From the NCBI GenBank assembly GCA_947478005.1, contig CANJVG010000013.1, positions 1 to 47,241 on the forward strand: a stretch of DNA of 47,241 bases. The letters are read 5' to 3'. Positions 27,459 through 37,470 of the stretch are shown one piece after another. Every line of letters starts with the position of its first letter. Positions within the stretch are counted from its first letter, which is position 1. The position numbers and the translations under genes were made by a program. The DNA comes from Bacteroidota bacterium. Lineage in GTDB: Bacteria > Bacteroidota > Bacteroidia > Chitinophagales > LD1. The notes under the pieces were generated by a model. The model made no database searches, was not told the DNA's origin, and worked only from the letters and a program-made list of their open reading frames with translations.

Positions 27459-29558
27459 TTACTCCACCATCTTCAAAAACTCTTCTTCCGTCAACACCAC
27501 AATCGAAGGAATCTTTTTTGCCTTAGAAAGTTTGCTGCCGGCATCTTCGCCTACCACTAAATAATTGAGGTTGGCGGAAACGCTGCTCAATAGTTTGCCT
27601 CCGTTTTCTTCTACCAGTTGTTTGGCGCGGTCGCGGGTAAATTGTTGTAAGGAGCCCGTGAAGAGAAAAGTTTTGCCTTCGAGTTTGTTGTTTTTAGAGA
27701 GAGCATCTTCGGGGCGGTTATCAGTGTTCACGCCAAAGTTTTTCAACTCGGTGAGCAGCTGAATATTGCTTTGGTTTTGAAAGAAATCGAAAATGCTATG
27801 CGCTACCTTTGGGCCAATGCCTTCAATGTTCGTCAAATCATCCACGCTCAATTTCTCTAAATCAAAAATGGTTTGGATATGGCTTGAAATATCTTTTGAA
27901 GTAGTGACGCCTACATGTCGAATGCCGAGCGCATTGAGCAAACGCCAGAGAGGACGGCTCTTGGAATCTTCGATGCCCGCATGTAGGTTGCTTACGCTTT
28001 TTTCTTTCCAGCCTTCGAGCTTCAGAATTTCATCGTAAGGTAAACGATAGAGGTCTTCGATGTTTTTGATAAAGCCGCGCTGAATAAATTCGATGATGGT
28101 GGAGCTTCCACAGCCGTCAATATCCATCGCATCTTTGCTGACGAAGTGAATGGCACGCTCTTCGGTTTGCGCGGGGCAGTCCACATTGTCGCAACGCCAA
28201 ATCGCATCTTCTTCGGGTTTTACCAAAGGCGAATTGCACGAAGGGCAGGTGCGCGGAAAATTAATTTTGACTTCGCTGCCATTGCGCAAATCAGGCACCG
28301 AACCAACGATGTAGGGAATGACTTCGCCCGCGCGTTCTACAATCACGGTATCGCCCAGCAATAAATCTTTTTCTAAAATAAATCCTTCGTTGTGCAGCGA
28401 GATAGACGAAATAGTTACACCCGCCAAAGGCACCGGTTCAATCTTTGCCACAGGGGTGATGGCTCCGGTTCGCCCGACCTGAAACTCTACATCTATCAAT
28501 TTGCTCTGCGCCTGTTTGGCGGCAAATTTATAGGCAATAGCCCATTTAGGGTGATGCGAAGTGCTGCCGCATTGCTCCTGCATTTTCAGTGAGTTTACCT
28601 TCACCACCATGCCATCGGTTTCGATATTAAAGGTCAGGCGCTTGGCGTCCCAGGTGTTGATGAAGTCGTCCACTTCTATAGCGCCTTTGCAAACTTTCAA
28701 TTCTTTCAACGGAGTTTTGAAACCGCATTGATAAAGCATTTCGATATTGCCGAAATGCGATTGCAATTTATTGGCGATGAGATTTTTTCCGTCCTTATCT
28801 TCTGCAAAGCTGATGTGATAGAGAACGGCTTCGAGCCCGCGCTGTGCCACTTCGTTCGGGTCTTTCATGCGCAGGGAACCGGAGGCTGTGTTGCGTGAAT
28901 TCTGAAAAACCTTTTCGCCCTTGGCTATGCGCTCGGCATTTTTGCGTTCGAAAGTTTCTTTGGTGATAATGACCTCGCCCCGCAGCTCCACTTTATAAAT
29001 TCCGAATTTTGAAAAGGGAGCGGAAAGCGGAATGGATGGAATGGCCTTGGCATTGTTGGTGATGTCTTCACCCACCGTTCCATCGCCACGGGTGGCAGCG
29101 CGAACGAGCATATCGTTTTCATATACCAATGCAATACTTGCTCCGTCAAATTTCGGTTCTACGCAATATTCAATTTCGGTGGTGTTGGTGAGGCCAGTTA
29201 CTCTTTTATGGAACTCTTCAATGTCGGCAAGGTTGTAAGAATTCTCGAGCGAAAGCATCGAAGCTAAATGCGAGACTGATTCAAATTCATCGGTGAGTGC
29301 GCGGGCTACACGTTGAGTGGGGGAGTCTTCGGTTATGAGATTTGGATGCTGTGCTTCGAGTTGCTTGAGTTGTTTGAAAAGAGCATCGTAATCGAAATCG
29401 GTAATGATGGGTTCACTTAAAACATAATAGCGCCAGTCGTGATAGTTGATGACTTTGCGAAGAGCGGTGACTTTATCTTCTTCAGAAAAATCAGATTCCG
29501 GTTTAAGGAGTTGTTGCGAAAGATGGTTAAGGTGTTGCTGTTCTTCTTTAGAATACAT
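27459..29558 (-). CDS. ligA: NAD-dependent DNA ligase
   Basis: CVEPKFDGASIALVYENDMLVRAATRGDGTVGEDIT adenylation motif, zinc finger CPSCNSPL...CDNVDCPAQ, HhH and BRCT C-terminus. Confidence 0.97.
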   Translation of the reverse strand: MYSKEEQQHLNHLSQQLLKPESDFSEEDKVTALRKVINYHDWRYYVLSEPIITDFDYDALFKQLKQLEAQHPNLITEDSPTQRVARALTDEFESVSHLASMLSLENSYNLADIEEFHKRVTGLTNTTEIEYCVEPKFDGASIALVYENDMLVRAATRGDGTVGEDITNNAKAIPSIPLSAPFSKFGIYKVELRGEVIITKETFERKNAERIAKGEKVFQNSRNTASGSLRMKDPNEVAQRGLEAVLYHISFAEDKDGKNLIANKLQSHFGNIEMLYQCGFKTPLKELKVCKGAIEVDDFINTWDAKRLTFNIETDGMVVKVNSLKMQEQCGSTSHHPKWAIAYKFAAKQAQSKLIDVEFQVGRTGAITPVAKIEPVPLAGVTISSISLHNEGFILEKDLLLGDTVIVERAGEVIPYIVGSVPDLRNGSEVKINFPRTCPSCNSPLVKPEEDAIWRCDNVDCPAQTEERAIHFVSKDAMDIDGCGSSTIIEFIQRGFIKNIEDLYRLPYDEILKLEGWKEKSVSNLHAGIEDSKSRPLWRLLNALGIRHVGVTTSKDISSHIQTIFDLEKLSVDDLTNIEGIGPKVAHSIFDFFQNQSNIQLLTELKNFGVNTDNRPEDALSKNNKLEGKTFLFTGSLQQFTRDRAKQLVEENGGKLLSSVSANLNYLVVGEDAGSKLSKAKKIPSIVVLTEEEFLKMVE

Positions 29559-29642
29559 AGCACAAGTTTAAACTTATCGCGTAGATTTTCGATGCTTAGG
29601 CAGATTCATATTTATTTATCTTGGCGCCATAACCTCTGAACT

Positions 29643-30173
29643 ATGAACCTTCAAAAACTAGAAAACCAAACGAACGAAATAATTGATTACTGGATTTCGG
29701 AGTTCAAACGAACACCATGGGAAAAGGTAATTGAGAAGCCATCGGAGAAAGAATGGAGCCTGGGGCAGGTGGGAATTCATCTATGGATGGCATCGAAAGG
29801 TTTTTTCTTTAAGAATGCGGAAAAGTGCCTGAATAAAGAAGGTACAGAAAAAGGGATGGGTAAAAAACTTGGTGCTCACCTAATCTTTACTTTTGGGATG
29901 ATGCCTCAGGTGAAATATGAAATGCCTCAGCAGGTAGCGGTTATTCCCAAACAACCTGAATCGCTGGAGCAGTTGATAGGGAAGTTGGAAGAGATAAAGA
30001 AAATGGCGGCAACCTATATTCAGCGCATTCCCGATAGCGACCCTGCTTTGAAGACCCGGCATCCTTTCCTCGGTTGGCTGAATACGGCTGAGTGGATTCA
30101 GCTTTGCAATATTCACTTCCGCCATCATTTACGGCAGAAGAGTCGTTTGCAGAAACACTTGGGTTTAAAGTAA
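29643..30173 (+). CDS. DinB-family (DinB_2-like) protein
   Basis: Helical bundle pattern with EWSLGQVGIHLW and IHFRHHLRQKSRL. Confidence 0.7.
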   Translation: MNLQKLENQTNEIIDYWISEFKRTPWEKVIEKPSEKEWSLGQVGIHLWMASKGFFFKNAEKCLNKEGTEKGMGKKLGAHLIFTFGMMPQVKYEMPQQVAVIPKQPESLEQLIGKLEEIKKMAATYIQRIPDSDPALKTRHPFLGWLNTAEWIQLCNIHFRHHLRQKSRLQKHLGLK

Positions 30174-30224
30174 AATTTCTGTTTCATCAATTCGTTTACT
30201 TTAGCGCACTCAAATTTTAGACCC

Positions 30225-31622
30225 GTGAATATTTTGCGCCTTTCTGTTATAACCGCGCTGTTTTTTTTCGCTCAAATTTCCTTCGCTCAAACAGCCGATA
30301 AATGGACTTTGGAAAAGTGTATTGATTATGCATTGCAGAACAATATACAGGTGAAACAAGCAGATGTTACTTCCAACATTTATTCGAACGACCACTTGCA
30401 GAGCAAGTTGAATTTTCTTCCTACCATTGAGGGAAATATCAATTTCAACAGCAACTACGGAAACAGTATCAACCCGCAGACTTACACCTTTACTTCCGGT
30501 AATGCGCAACAAGCTTCTGCTTCTTTGCAAGGAACCTTGCCTGTGTTTACCGGTTTGCAGCAGATATTTAATGTAGAGCGCACGAAGTATGAATTGCTCG
30601 CTTCGAAAATGGATTACGAAAACGCTAAGCGCAATATTGCCCTGTCAGTGGCATCCGCCTATTTGCAGGTTTTGCTGAACAAAGAAATTCTGACAGTAGC
30701 GACCAAGCAAAAGCAATTGACCGAAGCGCAGAAGACTACAGTGGCTTCGAAAATAAAAGCAGGTACTTTACCCGAAACTTCTGCATTTGAAGTAGATGCG
30801 CAGTTAGCACGCGATGAAGTGAATGTGGTTAACGCCAAGAGTTCGATTGATTTGGGCTTGCTTCAGCTTCGTCAGTTGTTGCAGATAGCCGATGAGAAGT
30901 TTGATGTGGAAACTCCCGAGCTGAAGTTTGATAACATAGCCGATGTGGCTTCGCTTTCTTCCGTATCCATTTTCGAGTATGCACTAGCTAATCAGCCAAG
31001 CATTATGAGTGCCGAGGCGCGATTGAAAAGCGCCAACGCCTCACGCAAAATTTCGATAGGAGCGCTTAGCCCAACCATTGCTGTTTACGCAAGTTTGAGT
31101 TCCGGATATTCGAGTCAGGATAGAAGATATGAAACTAAGGTGGATACTTTTTTAGGTATTCCGATTCCTACATCAACAGATGTCGGGCTCAAACCATTTG
31201 ACAATCAGTTGAAGGATAATTTCAGAAAGGTAATAGGTGTGCAAATGAGTATTCCGCTATTTAACAAATGGCAACGGGTAACGAACATTCAAAACGCAAG
31301 ATTGCAAATGCAGATTCGCGAGTTGCAGTTAGACGGAACAAAAAATCAATTGCGCAGTGATATTGAACAGGCTTATACTAACGCCAAAGCAGCAGTGCAG
31401 AGTTATGTGGCGAATGATAAAAGTGTGCAGGCAGCGGATAAATCATTCCAGGCTTTAGAGAAGAGATTCGGTGCCGGCATGTTGGGCAGCTATGAGTTTC
31501 AACAAGCGAAGAACAATCTGGCAATTGCCGAATCGGAAAAAATTAAATCGAAATACACGTATGTTTTCCGTTTAAAGGTGCTTGATTTCTATCAAGGCAA
31601 ACCTTTGAAACTGGATAACTAG
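30225..31622 (+). CDS. TolC-family outer membrane efflux protein
   Basis: Signal peptide; WTLEKCIDYALQNNIQVKQADV; paired OEP repeats. Confidence 0.92.
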   Translation: MNILRLSVITALFFFAQISFAQTADKWTLEKCIDYALQNNIQVKQADVTSNIYSNDHLQSKLNFLPTIEGNINFNSNYGNSINPQTYTFTSGNAQQASASLQGTLPVFTGLQQIFNVERTKYELLASKMDYENAKRNIALSVASAYLQVLLNKEILTVATKQKQLTEAQKTTVASKIKAGTLPETSAFEVDAQLARDEVNVVNAKSSIDLGLLQLRQLLQIADEKFDVETPELKFDNIADVASLSSVSIFEYALANQPSIMSAEARLKSANASRKISIGALSPTIAVYASLSSGYSSQDRRYETKVDTFLGIPIPTSTDVGLKPFDNQLKDNFRKVIGVQMSIPLFNKWQRVTNIQNARLQMQIRELQLDGTKNQLRSDIEQAYTNAKAAVQSYVANDKSVQAADKSFQALEKRFGAGMLGSYEFQQAKNNLAIAESEKIKSKYTYVFRLKVLDFYQGKPLKLDN

Positions 31623-31640
31623 TTAACCGGAATAGAAAAT

Positions 31641-33014
31641 ATGAAGAACAACAAAGTTTTAGTTTGGTTAGGAATTGGATTGGCAATCCTGCTTGTAATT
31701 GCTGTTGCCGGAAAAAAACTCGGATGGTTTGGTCAGGGCGATGTGTTGCAGGTGGCGGTTGAGAAGGTAGCTAAACGTTCGTTGGTAGAAACCGTAACAG
31801 CCAGTGGCAAAGTGGTGCCGCAAACGGAAGTGAAGTTGAGTTCTGAAGTTTCGGGTGAAGTAATTCAGTTGAATGTGCATGAAGGTGATTCTGTAAGAAA
31901 AGGGAAACTGATGGCGATAGTAAACCCAGCCATATACGAAGCCATTGTAACACAGGCTACTGCGGGTATGAATCAGTTCAAAGCAAATTTAGCGAGTGCA
32001 AAGGCAACTTCTATTCAAGCAAAAGTGGCCTTTGACCAAGCCAAGCGCACTCTTGAACGCAACGAGAAATTGCATAACGAGAATGTAATTGCCGATGCTG
32101 AATTTGAAGCTTCGAAATTGCAATACGACCAAGCCAATGCCAACTATCAAACTTCCTTGGAGCAGGTGAACGCAGCTTCATTCAGCGTAAGCAGTGCCGA
32201 AGCACAGTTGAAACAAGCCCATGACAATTTGAAGAAGACAAACATTACCGCGCCTATAGATGGCATCGTTTCACTAGTAAACGTAAAGCTGGGTGAGCGT
32301 GTAGTTGGAACCGCGCAGATGGCTGGTACTGAAATCATCCGCATTGCTGACCTCAACAATATGCAGGCGGAAGTAGATGTAAACGAAAATGATGTGCTGC
32401 GCATTTCGCTGGGCGACACAGCCGATATTGAAGTGGATGCTTACGTCAACAAAAAATTTAAAGGCGTAGTTAGCCAGGTTTCTTACTCTGCCACCAACAC
32501 CATCAATCAGGTTATCAGCACTTCCCAGGCTACCAATTTTACGGTTAAAATAAAGCTGTTGAAAGAATCATACACCGATTTGATTAAACCCGAACTCGGC
32601 AAGAAATTTCCTTTCCGTCCGGGCATGAGCGCCACGGTTGATATTAAAACCGAATCTCGCGATAATGTGCTCACAGTGCCTATTCAGTCGGTGACCACCC
32701 GCGAGGAAAAAGATTTGAAAGAAAAAGATACTGACTTTGCCAAAACAAAAAAAGCCGAGAAAGCAGCAGCGGGCACTAAAAAAGAATTGCAGGAAATTGT
32801 GTTCGTAACCGAAAAAGGAAAAGTAGTTGCTAAGCCGGTGAAGACCGGCATTCAGGATGCGAGTTACATGGAAATCATCTCCGGCTTAAACGAAGACGAA
32901 AGCGTGGTGAAGGCTCCTTTCAAACTTATCTCCAAAACGCTGAAAGACGGCAGCGCGGTAAAAGTAGTGGAAGAAAAAGACCTGTTTAAAGAGGATAATG
33001 CTGGTAAAGAATAA
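31641..33014 (+). CDS. HlyD/RND-type periplasmic adaptor subunit
   Basis: Single TM, biotinyl-lipoyl-like GEVIQLNVHEGDSVRKGKLMAIVNP, coiled coil, NITAPIDGIVSLVNVKLGERV. Confidence 0.92.
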   Translation: MKNNKVLVWLGIGLAILLVIAVAGKKLGWFGQGDVLQVAVEKVAKRSLVETVTASGKVVPQTEVKLSSEVSGEVIQLNVHEGDSVRKGKLMAIVNPAIYEAIVTQATAGMNQFKANLASAKATSIQAKVAFDQAKRTLERNEKLHNENVIADAEFEASKLQYDQANANYQTSLEQVNAASFSVSSAEAQLKQAHDNLKKTNITAPIDGIVSLVNVKLGERVVGTAQMAGTEIIRIADLNNMQAEVDVNENDVLRISLGDTADIEVDAYVNKKFKGVVSQVSYSATNTINQVISTSQATNFTVKIKLLKESYTDLIKPELGKKFPFRPGMSATVDIKTESRDNVLTVPIQSVTTREEKDLKEKDTDFAKTKKAEKAAAGTKKELQEIVFVTEKGKVVAKPVKTGIQDASYMEIISGLNEDESVVKAPFKLISKTLKDGSAVKVVEEKDLFKEDNAGKE

Positions 33015-33183
33015 CTCCCCAGCCCACCTCCACAGATAAATTTTCACTATACAAAATTCTAAGTGCATTCTCTTATAGGGATTTTGTTCATCTTTTTGCA
33101 TTACCAGATGAATTGAAAAACTAAATCCAGTATTTTTCAATCAATACAAAAAAGCGAATGGCTATTTTTGAAGGATAAAACCC

Positions 33184-33588
33184 ATGACCCGCATAGCCAC
33201 CGCCCTGCTCTTCGACCGAAACCATCAGTTGCTCATTTACCTGCGCGATAACAAACCCGAAATCTCCTTCCCCAACCATTGGGATTTGTTTGGCGGCCAT
33301 GTAGAAGCAGGCGAAACACCCGAACAAGCCCTGGTGCGCGAACTGAAAGAAGAACTGAACATCCATATAGATAAGTACAGCCTCTACAAAACCTTCGAAA
33401 GCCCGAACGAGGCCCGGCCCAATACCAAGTTTGTGTTCCTGGTCCACATTCCCGAGGCTGCCAATGAGCTGACCCTTTATGAAGGACAATATTTAAAGGG
33501 AATTGACCTAAGCGAGCGGGCTGATTATACGTTTGCCAATATTTTGGGGCAGATTTTGGACGAATATGCCCAATCGGGGCTCGTATAG
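33184..33588 (+). CDS. NUDIX hydrolase
   Basis: Nudix box GGHVEAGETPEQALVRELKEELNI. Confidence 0.93.
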   Translation: MTRIATALLFDRNHQLLIYLRDNKPEISFPNHWDLFGGHVEAGETPEQALVRELKEELNIHIDKYSLYKTFESPNEARPNTKFVFLVHIPEAANELTLYEGQYLKGIDLSERADYTFANILGQILDEYAQSGLV

Positions 33589-33615
33589 GCTTCTGTTTTC
33601 TGTACCAAAGCCCGC

Positions 33616-33645
33616 TTGGTTCTCTTCCTTATTCTTCTATTTTTG
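33616..33645 (+). promoter_or_regulatory. Candidate Bacteroidota-type sigma-A promoter for atpG
   Basis: TATTTTTG at 33638-33645 matches the TAnnTTTG -7 consensus; TTGG at 33616-33619 as a variant -33 box. Confidence 0.35.
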
Positions 33646-33666
33646 CCGCGCAATTTTTAAAAAGAC

Positions 33667-34554
33667 ATGGCAAACCTCAAGGAAGTAAGAATAAGAATAG
33701 CGAGTGTGAACACCACACAGCAAATTACCAAGGCAATGAAGCTGGTAGCAGCTTCTAAATTGAAGCGTGCGCAGGACCGTATTTTGCAAATGCGCCCCTA
33801 CTCCGAAAAGCTGAACGAAATGCTCAGCAATATCATGAGCGGTATGGAAGGAGGTTCTTCGCTTAGCTTCAACAAGCAGCGCGAGCCAAAGAATGTGCTA
33901 ATCGTGCTCATCACTTCCGACAAAGGTTTGGCAGGCGGCTTCAACAACAACCTCATCAAGACCGCCCGCAAGGTGATAGATGAGACCTATTCATCTCTGA
34001 AAAAGAAAGGTGGGGTTACCATTCTTCCTGTAGGAAAAAAGGGATACGACTTCTTCAAGAAAGATAAAGACCTTCAATTCATTACCCACCACGTTAGCCT
34101 GATGGCAGGTCTTACTTTTGAGCGTTCTCAAAAGATTTCTGAAATTTTGATGACCGCTTTCAGCGAAGAGAAGTATGACGTTATCGAACTGGTGTATGCC
34201 AAGTTTGTAAATGCCGCTACTCAGCGTTTTATGTTAGAGCGTTTTCTGCCTGTAGCTGCCACAGCCGCCAGCAAAACCGTGAAGACCAAGGCCGATTACA
34301 TTTTCGAACCGGAGAAAGAAAAGTTGTTGGAAGAATTGGTTCCAAAGATTCTGAATACACAGCTTTTCAAAGCCCTTTGCGATACCAATGCCTCTGAGCA
34401 TGGCGCGCGTATGGTGGCCATGGATTCGGCTACCAACAATGCGAATGAATTAATCCGCAGCTTAAAGATTCTTTACAACCGCGAACGTCAGGCCGCCATC
34501 ACCAAAGAAATTTTGGAAATTGTGGGCGGAGCAGCGGCACTGGAAGACAAATAA
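33667..34554 (+). CDS. atpG: F1 ATP synthase gamma subunit
   Basis: MANLKEVRIRIASVNTTQQITKAMKLVAASKLKRAQ...C-terminal AMDSATNNANELIRSLKILYNRERQAAITKEILEIVGGAAAL. Confidence 0.97.
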   Translation: MANLKEVRIRIASVNTTQQITKAMKLVAASKLKRAQDRILQMRPYSEKLNEMLSNIMSGMEGGSSLSFNKQREPKNVLIVLITSDKGLAGGFNNNLIKTARKVIDETYSSLKKKGGVTILPVGKKGYDFFKKDKDLQFITHHVSLMAGLTFERSQKISEILMTAFSEEKYDVIELVYAKFVNAATQRFMLERFLPVAATAASKTVKTKADYIFEPEKEKLLEELVPKILNTQLFKALCDTNASEHGARMVAMDSATNNANELIRSLKILYNRERQAAITKEILEIVGGAAALEDK

Positions 34555-34578
34555 TCGTTCAGCACTTAGCATACAGCC

Positions 34579-35196
34579 TTGGAAAATCTACATCAACATA
34601 TCGAAGCCCTCGTTTTCAGCTCCGAACAAGCCGTTACTGTAGATGATTTGAAAAGTGCAATGGGCAAAGCCTTCCCTGATTCCGGTCTTGATATCAAAAC
34701 GATAGAGGCCGTTCTCAACGACCTGCAGGAAAAATTCAGAAGTGATATTTTTGCCTTTGAGTTACGTGTAATAGGCGGTGGCTATCAGTTTTTCTCTAAA
34801 CCCGAATATCATAATACCGTAGCGGCCTTTATAGGGCAGAAGGAAAAGAAACGTCTGTCTACTGCCGCCCTCGAAACACTTTCCATTATTGCCTACCGTG
34901 GACCTATCACCAAAGTAGAGTGTGAAAAAATACGTGGAGTAGATTGCAATTACTCGGTAGAAAAGCTCCTGGAAAAAGAACTGATTGAAATTTCTGGTCG
35001 TCTGGAACACATGCCCGGCAAACCTATCTTATATAAAGTAACGCAAACTTTCCTCGATTACTTTGGTCTGAACTCCACCAGCGAGCTGCCGAAGCTAAAA
35101 GATGTACTGCCACAGCCTGATGAAAACACTATTGGAGAAGTTCCGGAAGTAATATCTGACAGTCTTCCTTCTTCTGATTCAGGTGCCGAAGTCTAG
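34579..35196 (+). CDS. scpB: SMC-Scp complex subunit ScpB
   Basis: TTG start; IEALVFSSEQAVTVDDL, LSTAALETLSIIAYRGPITKVECEKIRGVDC. Confidence 0.93.
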   Translation: MENLHQHIEALVFSSEQAVTVDDLKSAMGKAFPDSGLDIKTIEAVLNDLQEKFRSDIFAFELRVIGGGYQFFSKPEYHNTVAAFIGQKEKKRLSTAALETLSIIAYRGPITKVECEKIRGVDCNYSVEKLLEKELIEISGRLEHMPGKPILYKVTQTFLDYFGLNSTSELPKLKDVLPQPDENTIGEVPEVISDSLPSSDSGAEV

Positions 35197-35325
35197 TTGA
35201 CTCAATCTGAAGAAGACAACATCTTAATTTCCCCAAGCGCTAAAAGATTTCCAAAATTTGTAAAAATCGATTTTTGGTAGAAATTTGGCGCGGCTCTTGA
35301 AATGAACCACCCAAACAAAATAATT

Positions 35326-36234
35326 ATGACAAAGAAACTACTCACCCCCATCTGCCTCCTGCTCTTTATCTTTACCGCTTCTGCACAACCTCAGCCTGCT
35401 GCCAACCTCACTGTTTTTTCGGAAGATGGCGACAAGTTCTTCCTTATATTAAATGGCGAACGTCAGAACAACGTGGCGCAAACCAATTTAAGAATGGAGG
35501 ATCTACCTCAACCTTATTACAATGCCAAAATCATTTTCGAAGACAAAACCATTCCGGAAATAAACAAGAACTATCTGCAACTGGCCGATGCAGATGGCGC
35601 TATGATGGATGTCACCTACAAAATCAAACGGGATAAAAACAACGGAAAGGTTACGCTCAAATATTTCTCGATGGTTCCAATTCAACAAAACTACAGAGCC
35701 CCCGAAAATGTAACCGTTGTTCGCTATGGAACTCCTATGCCTGCAGCTACTACTGTTACCCAAACTACTACCCAAACTACAAGCCCCAATTCAGTTAATA
35801 CTTCGATTAATGTTCCTGGTGTAACCATGAATGTAACCATCAACGACCCTGTTGTAGAAACTACTACTACACATACCACCACCACTACTACCACTCATCA
35901 GACAGAAGTTAATACTCCTCCTGTGCAGGTAGGATGTAATGGAAGCTATCCAATGGGTTCAGGAGATTTTTCGAGCGCTCTCAGCACCATTAAAGGTCAG
36001 GGGTTTTCTGATACACAATTAAAAACGGCCAAGCAAATCGCATCAAGCAATTGTTTAAGCACCAACCAGATTTCAGAAATCTGCAAAGTATTTGGCTTTG
36101 AAGAAACCAAACTTGATTTTGCCAAATTTGCTTACAGCCATTGCACCGAACAGAAAAATTATTTCAAAGTTAATAATGTGTTCAGCTTCAGTTCCAGCAG
36201 TGACGACTTGAACGAATACATTCAAGGACATTAA
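35326..36234 (+). CDS. DUF4476-domain secreted protein with Thr-rich linker
   Basis: Signal peptide MTKKLLTPICLLLFIFTASAQ; Thr-rich central segment; C-terminal FSSALSTIKGQGFSDTQLKTAKQIASSNCLSTNQISEICKVFGFEETKLDFAKFAY. Confidence 0.8.
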   Translation: MTKKLLTPICLLLFIFTASAQPQPAANLTVFSEDGDKFFLILNGERQNNVAQTNLRMEDLPQPYYNAKIIFEDKTIPEINKNYLQLADADGAMMDVTYKIKRDKNNGKVTLKYFSMVPIQQNYRAPENVTVVRYGTPMPAATTVTQTTTQTTSPNSVNTSINVPGVTMNVTINDPVVETTTTHTTTTTTTHQTEVNTPPVQVGCNGSYPMGSGDFSSALSTIKGQGFSDTQLKTAKQIASSNCLSTNQISEICKVFGFEETKLDFAKFAYSHCTEQKNYFKVNNVFSFSSSSDDLNEYIQGH

Positions 36235-36243
36235 TAAAAATAC

Positions 36244-36268
36244 AAGGGCTGCTCAAAAGGCAGCCCTT
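36244..36268 (+). terminator. Terminator-like hairpin
   Basis: AAGGGCTGC-tcaaaag-GCAGCCCTT; only a weak T-tract follows. Confidence 0.5.
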
Positions 36269-36275
36269 CATCTTT

Positions 36276-36824
36276 ATGCAAAAAAGCAGCCTTCTTTTTT
36301 TTATTTTTTTTAGCTGCCTCACGCAAACTGTGCCGGCACAAACCAGAAAGCCGTCCTATAATCCATGTCTTTTAATGGATAGCGTAGAAAGAAAGCTTCC
36401 ATTCATACAGCAGTATTCCTATCGCATATTTATTGATTCGTTTGACTGTAAACAAGATCTGCTTGATAGCATTGGCTTGAAATATCTGCAGACGAAAAAT
36501 GGAAAATATCTTACTGCACTGGAGATAATCCATCAAAAGGCAGGGGAAAAAGTAGAAGATTTATTCACGAATATAATGCAGCGATTTTGCGAACACGATT
36601 TCACCGGATTGGTGCAAGATCTTGCTGTGGCAAAAGGGGCTTACTATAATTTAGAGAGAGAACTGGTTGCTACCATGAATATGATTGTTGATGGACATCC
36701 TTTAAAACAGAAGTATATGGGTGTGCTCAATGTGCAAATAACCAAAGCGCACGAAAAGAAGGATTACAGTGCCATCTACTATTGGGAGAAAATCAAAAAG
36801 AGAATTGACGAAGAAAAGTATTAA
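36276..36824 (+). CDS. Hypothetical secreted protein
   Basis: Signal peptide MQKSSLLFFIFFSCLTQTVPAQ; no recognised domain. Confidence 0.65.
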   Translation: MQKSSLLFFIFFSCLTQTVPAQTRKPSYNPCLLMDSVERKLPFIQQYSYRIFIDSFDCKQDLLDSIGLKYLQTKNGKYLTALEIIHQKAGEKVEDLFTNIMQRFCEHDFTGLVQDLAVAKGAYYNLERELVATMNMIVDGHPLKQKYMGVLNVQITKAHEKKDYSAIYYWEKIKKRIDEEKY

Positions 36825-36898
36825 GACAATCCAACGACTTAATTTTACTTTTGAAATACTAAAACCAATTCACCCTGTTATTATTGCAAATCTTATCT

Positions 36899-37432
36899 AT
36901 GGAAATTGTAACTGTCATTCTTGAAATCCTGAAATACACGCTACCTGCGCTTATTGTATTTCTTACGGCCTATTATTTACTGACGAAGTATATGCTGAAA
37001 GAGGCTACTGAAAAAACCATTGAGTTTAAAATGAAACGCGACAAGGAGATTGTTTTGTTGCGACTACAAGCGTATGAGCGCCTCACGCTTTTTTTGGAGC
37101 GTATCAATTTTGTAACGGTTATATCAAGAGTGAGAACACCCGATATGCTTTCCAGCGAGTTGCAGTATACTATCGTAAAAAACATTAGAGAAGAGTTTGA
37201 GCATAACCTTTCACAGCAAATTTATGTTTCCTCTGCTGCTTGGGGTCTTATCGTGCAGGCCAAAGAAGAAATGGCCAAGACCGTCAATCTTATCGGCACT
37301 CAACTTCCTTCTGACGCAAGTGCCGGGCAACTTATAAATGCACTCTTTACCGGGATTCAAAGCGCCAATGCTCCACTTCCAACAGAACATGCGTTAGAGT
37401 TTTTAAAAGCAGAATGCAGGGAACTCTTTTAG
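36899..37432 (+). CDS. Hypothetical single-TM protein
   Basis: MEIVTVILEILKYTLPALIVFLTAYYLL TM helix then a charged helical region; ATG at 36899 preferred to TTG at 36884. Confidence 0.7.
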   Translation: MEIVTVILEILKYTLPALIVFLTAYYLLTKYMLKEATEKTIEFKMKRDKEIVLLRLQAYERLTLFLERINFVTVISRVRTPDMLSSELQYTIVKNIREEFEHNLSQQIYVSSAAWGLIVQAKEEMAKTVNLIGTQLPSDASAGQLINALFTGIQSANAPLPTEHALEFLKAECRELF

Positions 37433-37470
37433 AATGAAAAATCTGTTCTCGAAAATTTGATATTTGACTC

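Noticed and set aside
35728-35900. ACT/ACC-rich microsatellite-like stretch
   Set aside because: Explained as the Thr-rich linker of the DUF4476 protein; frame maintained, not an independent repeat element.
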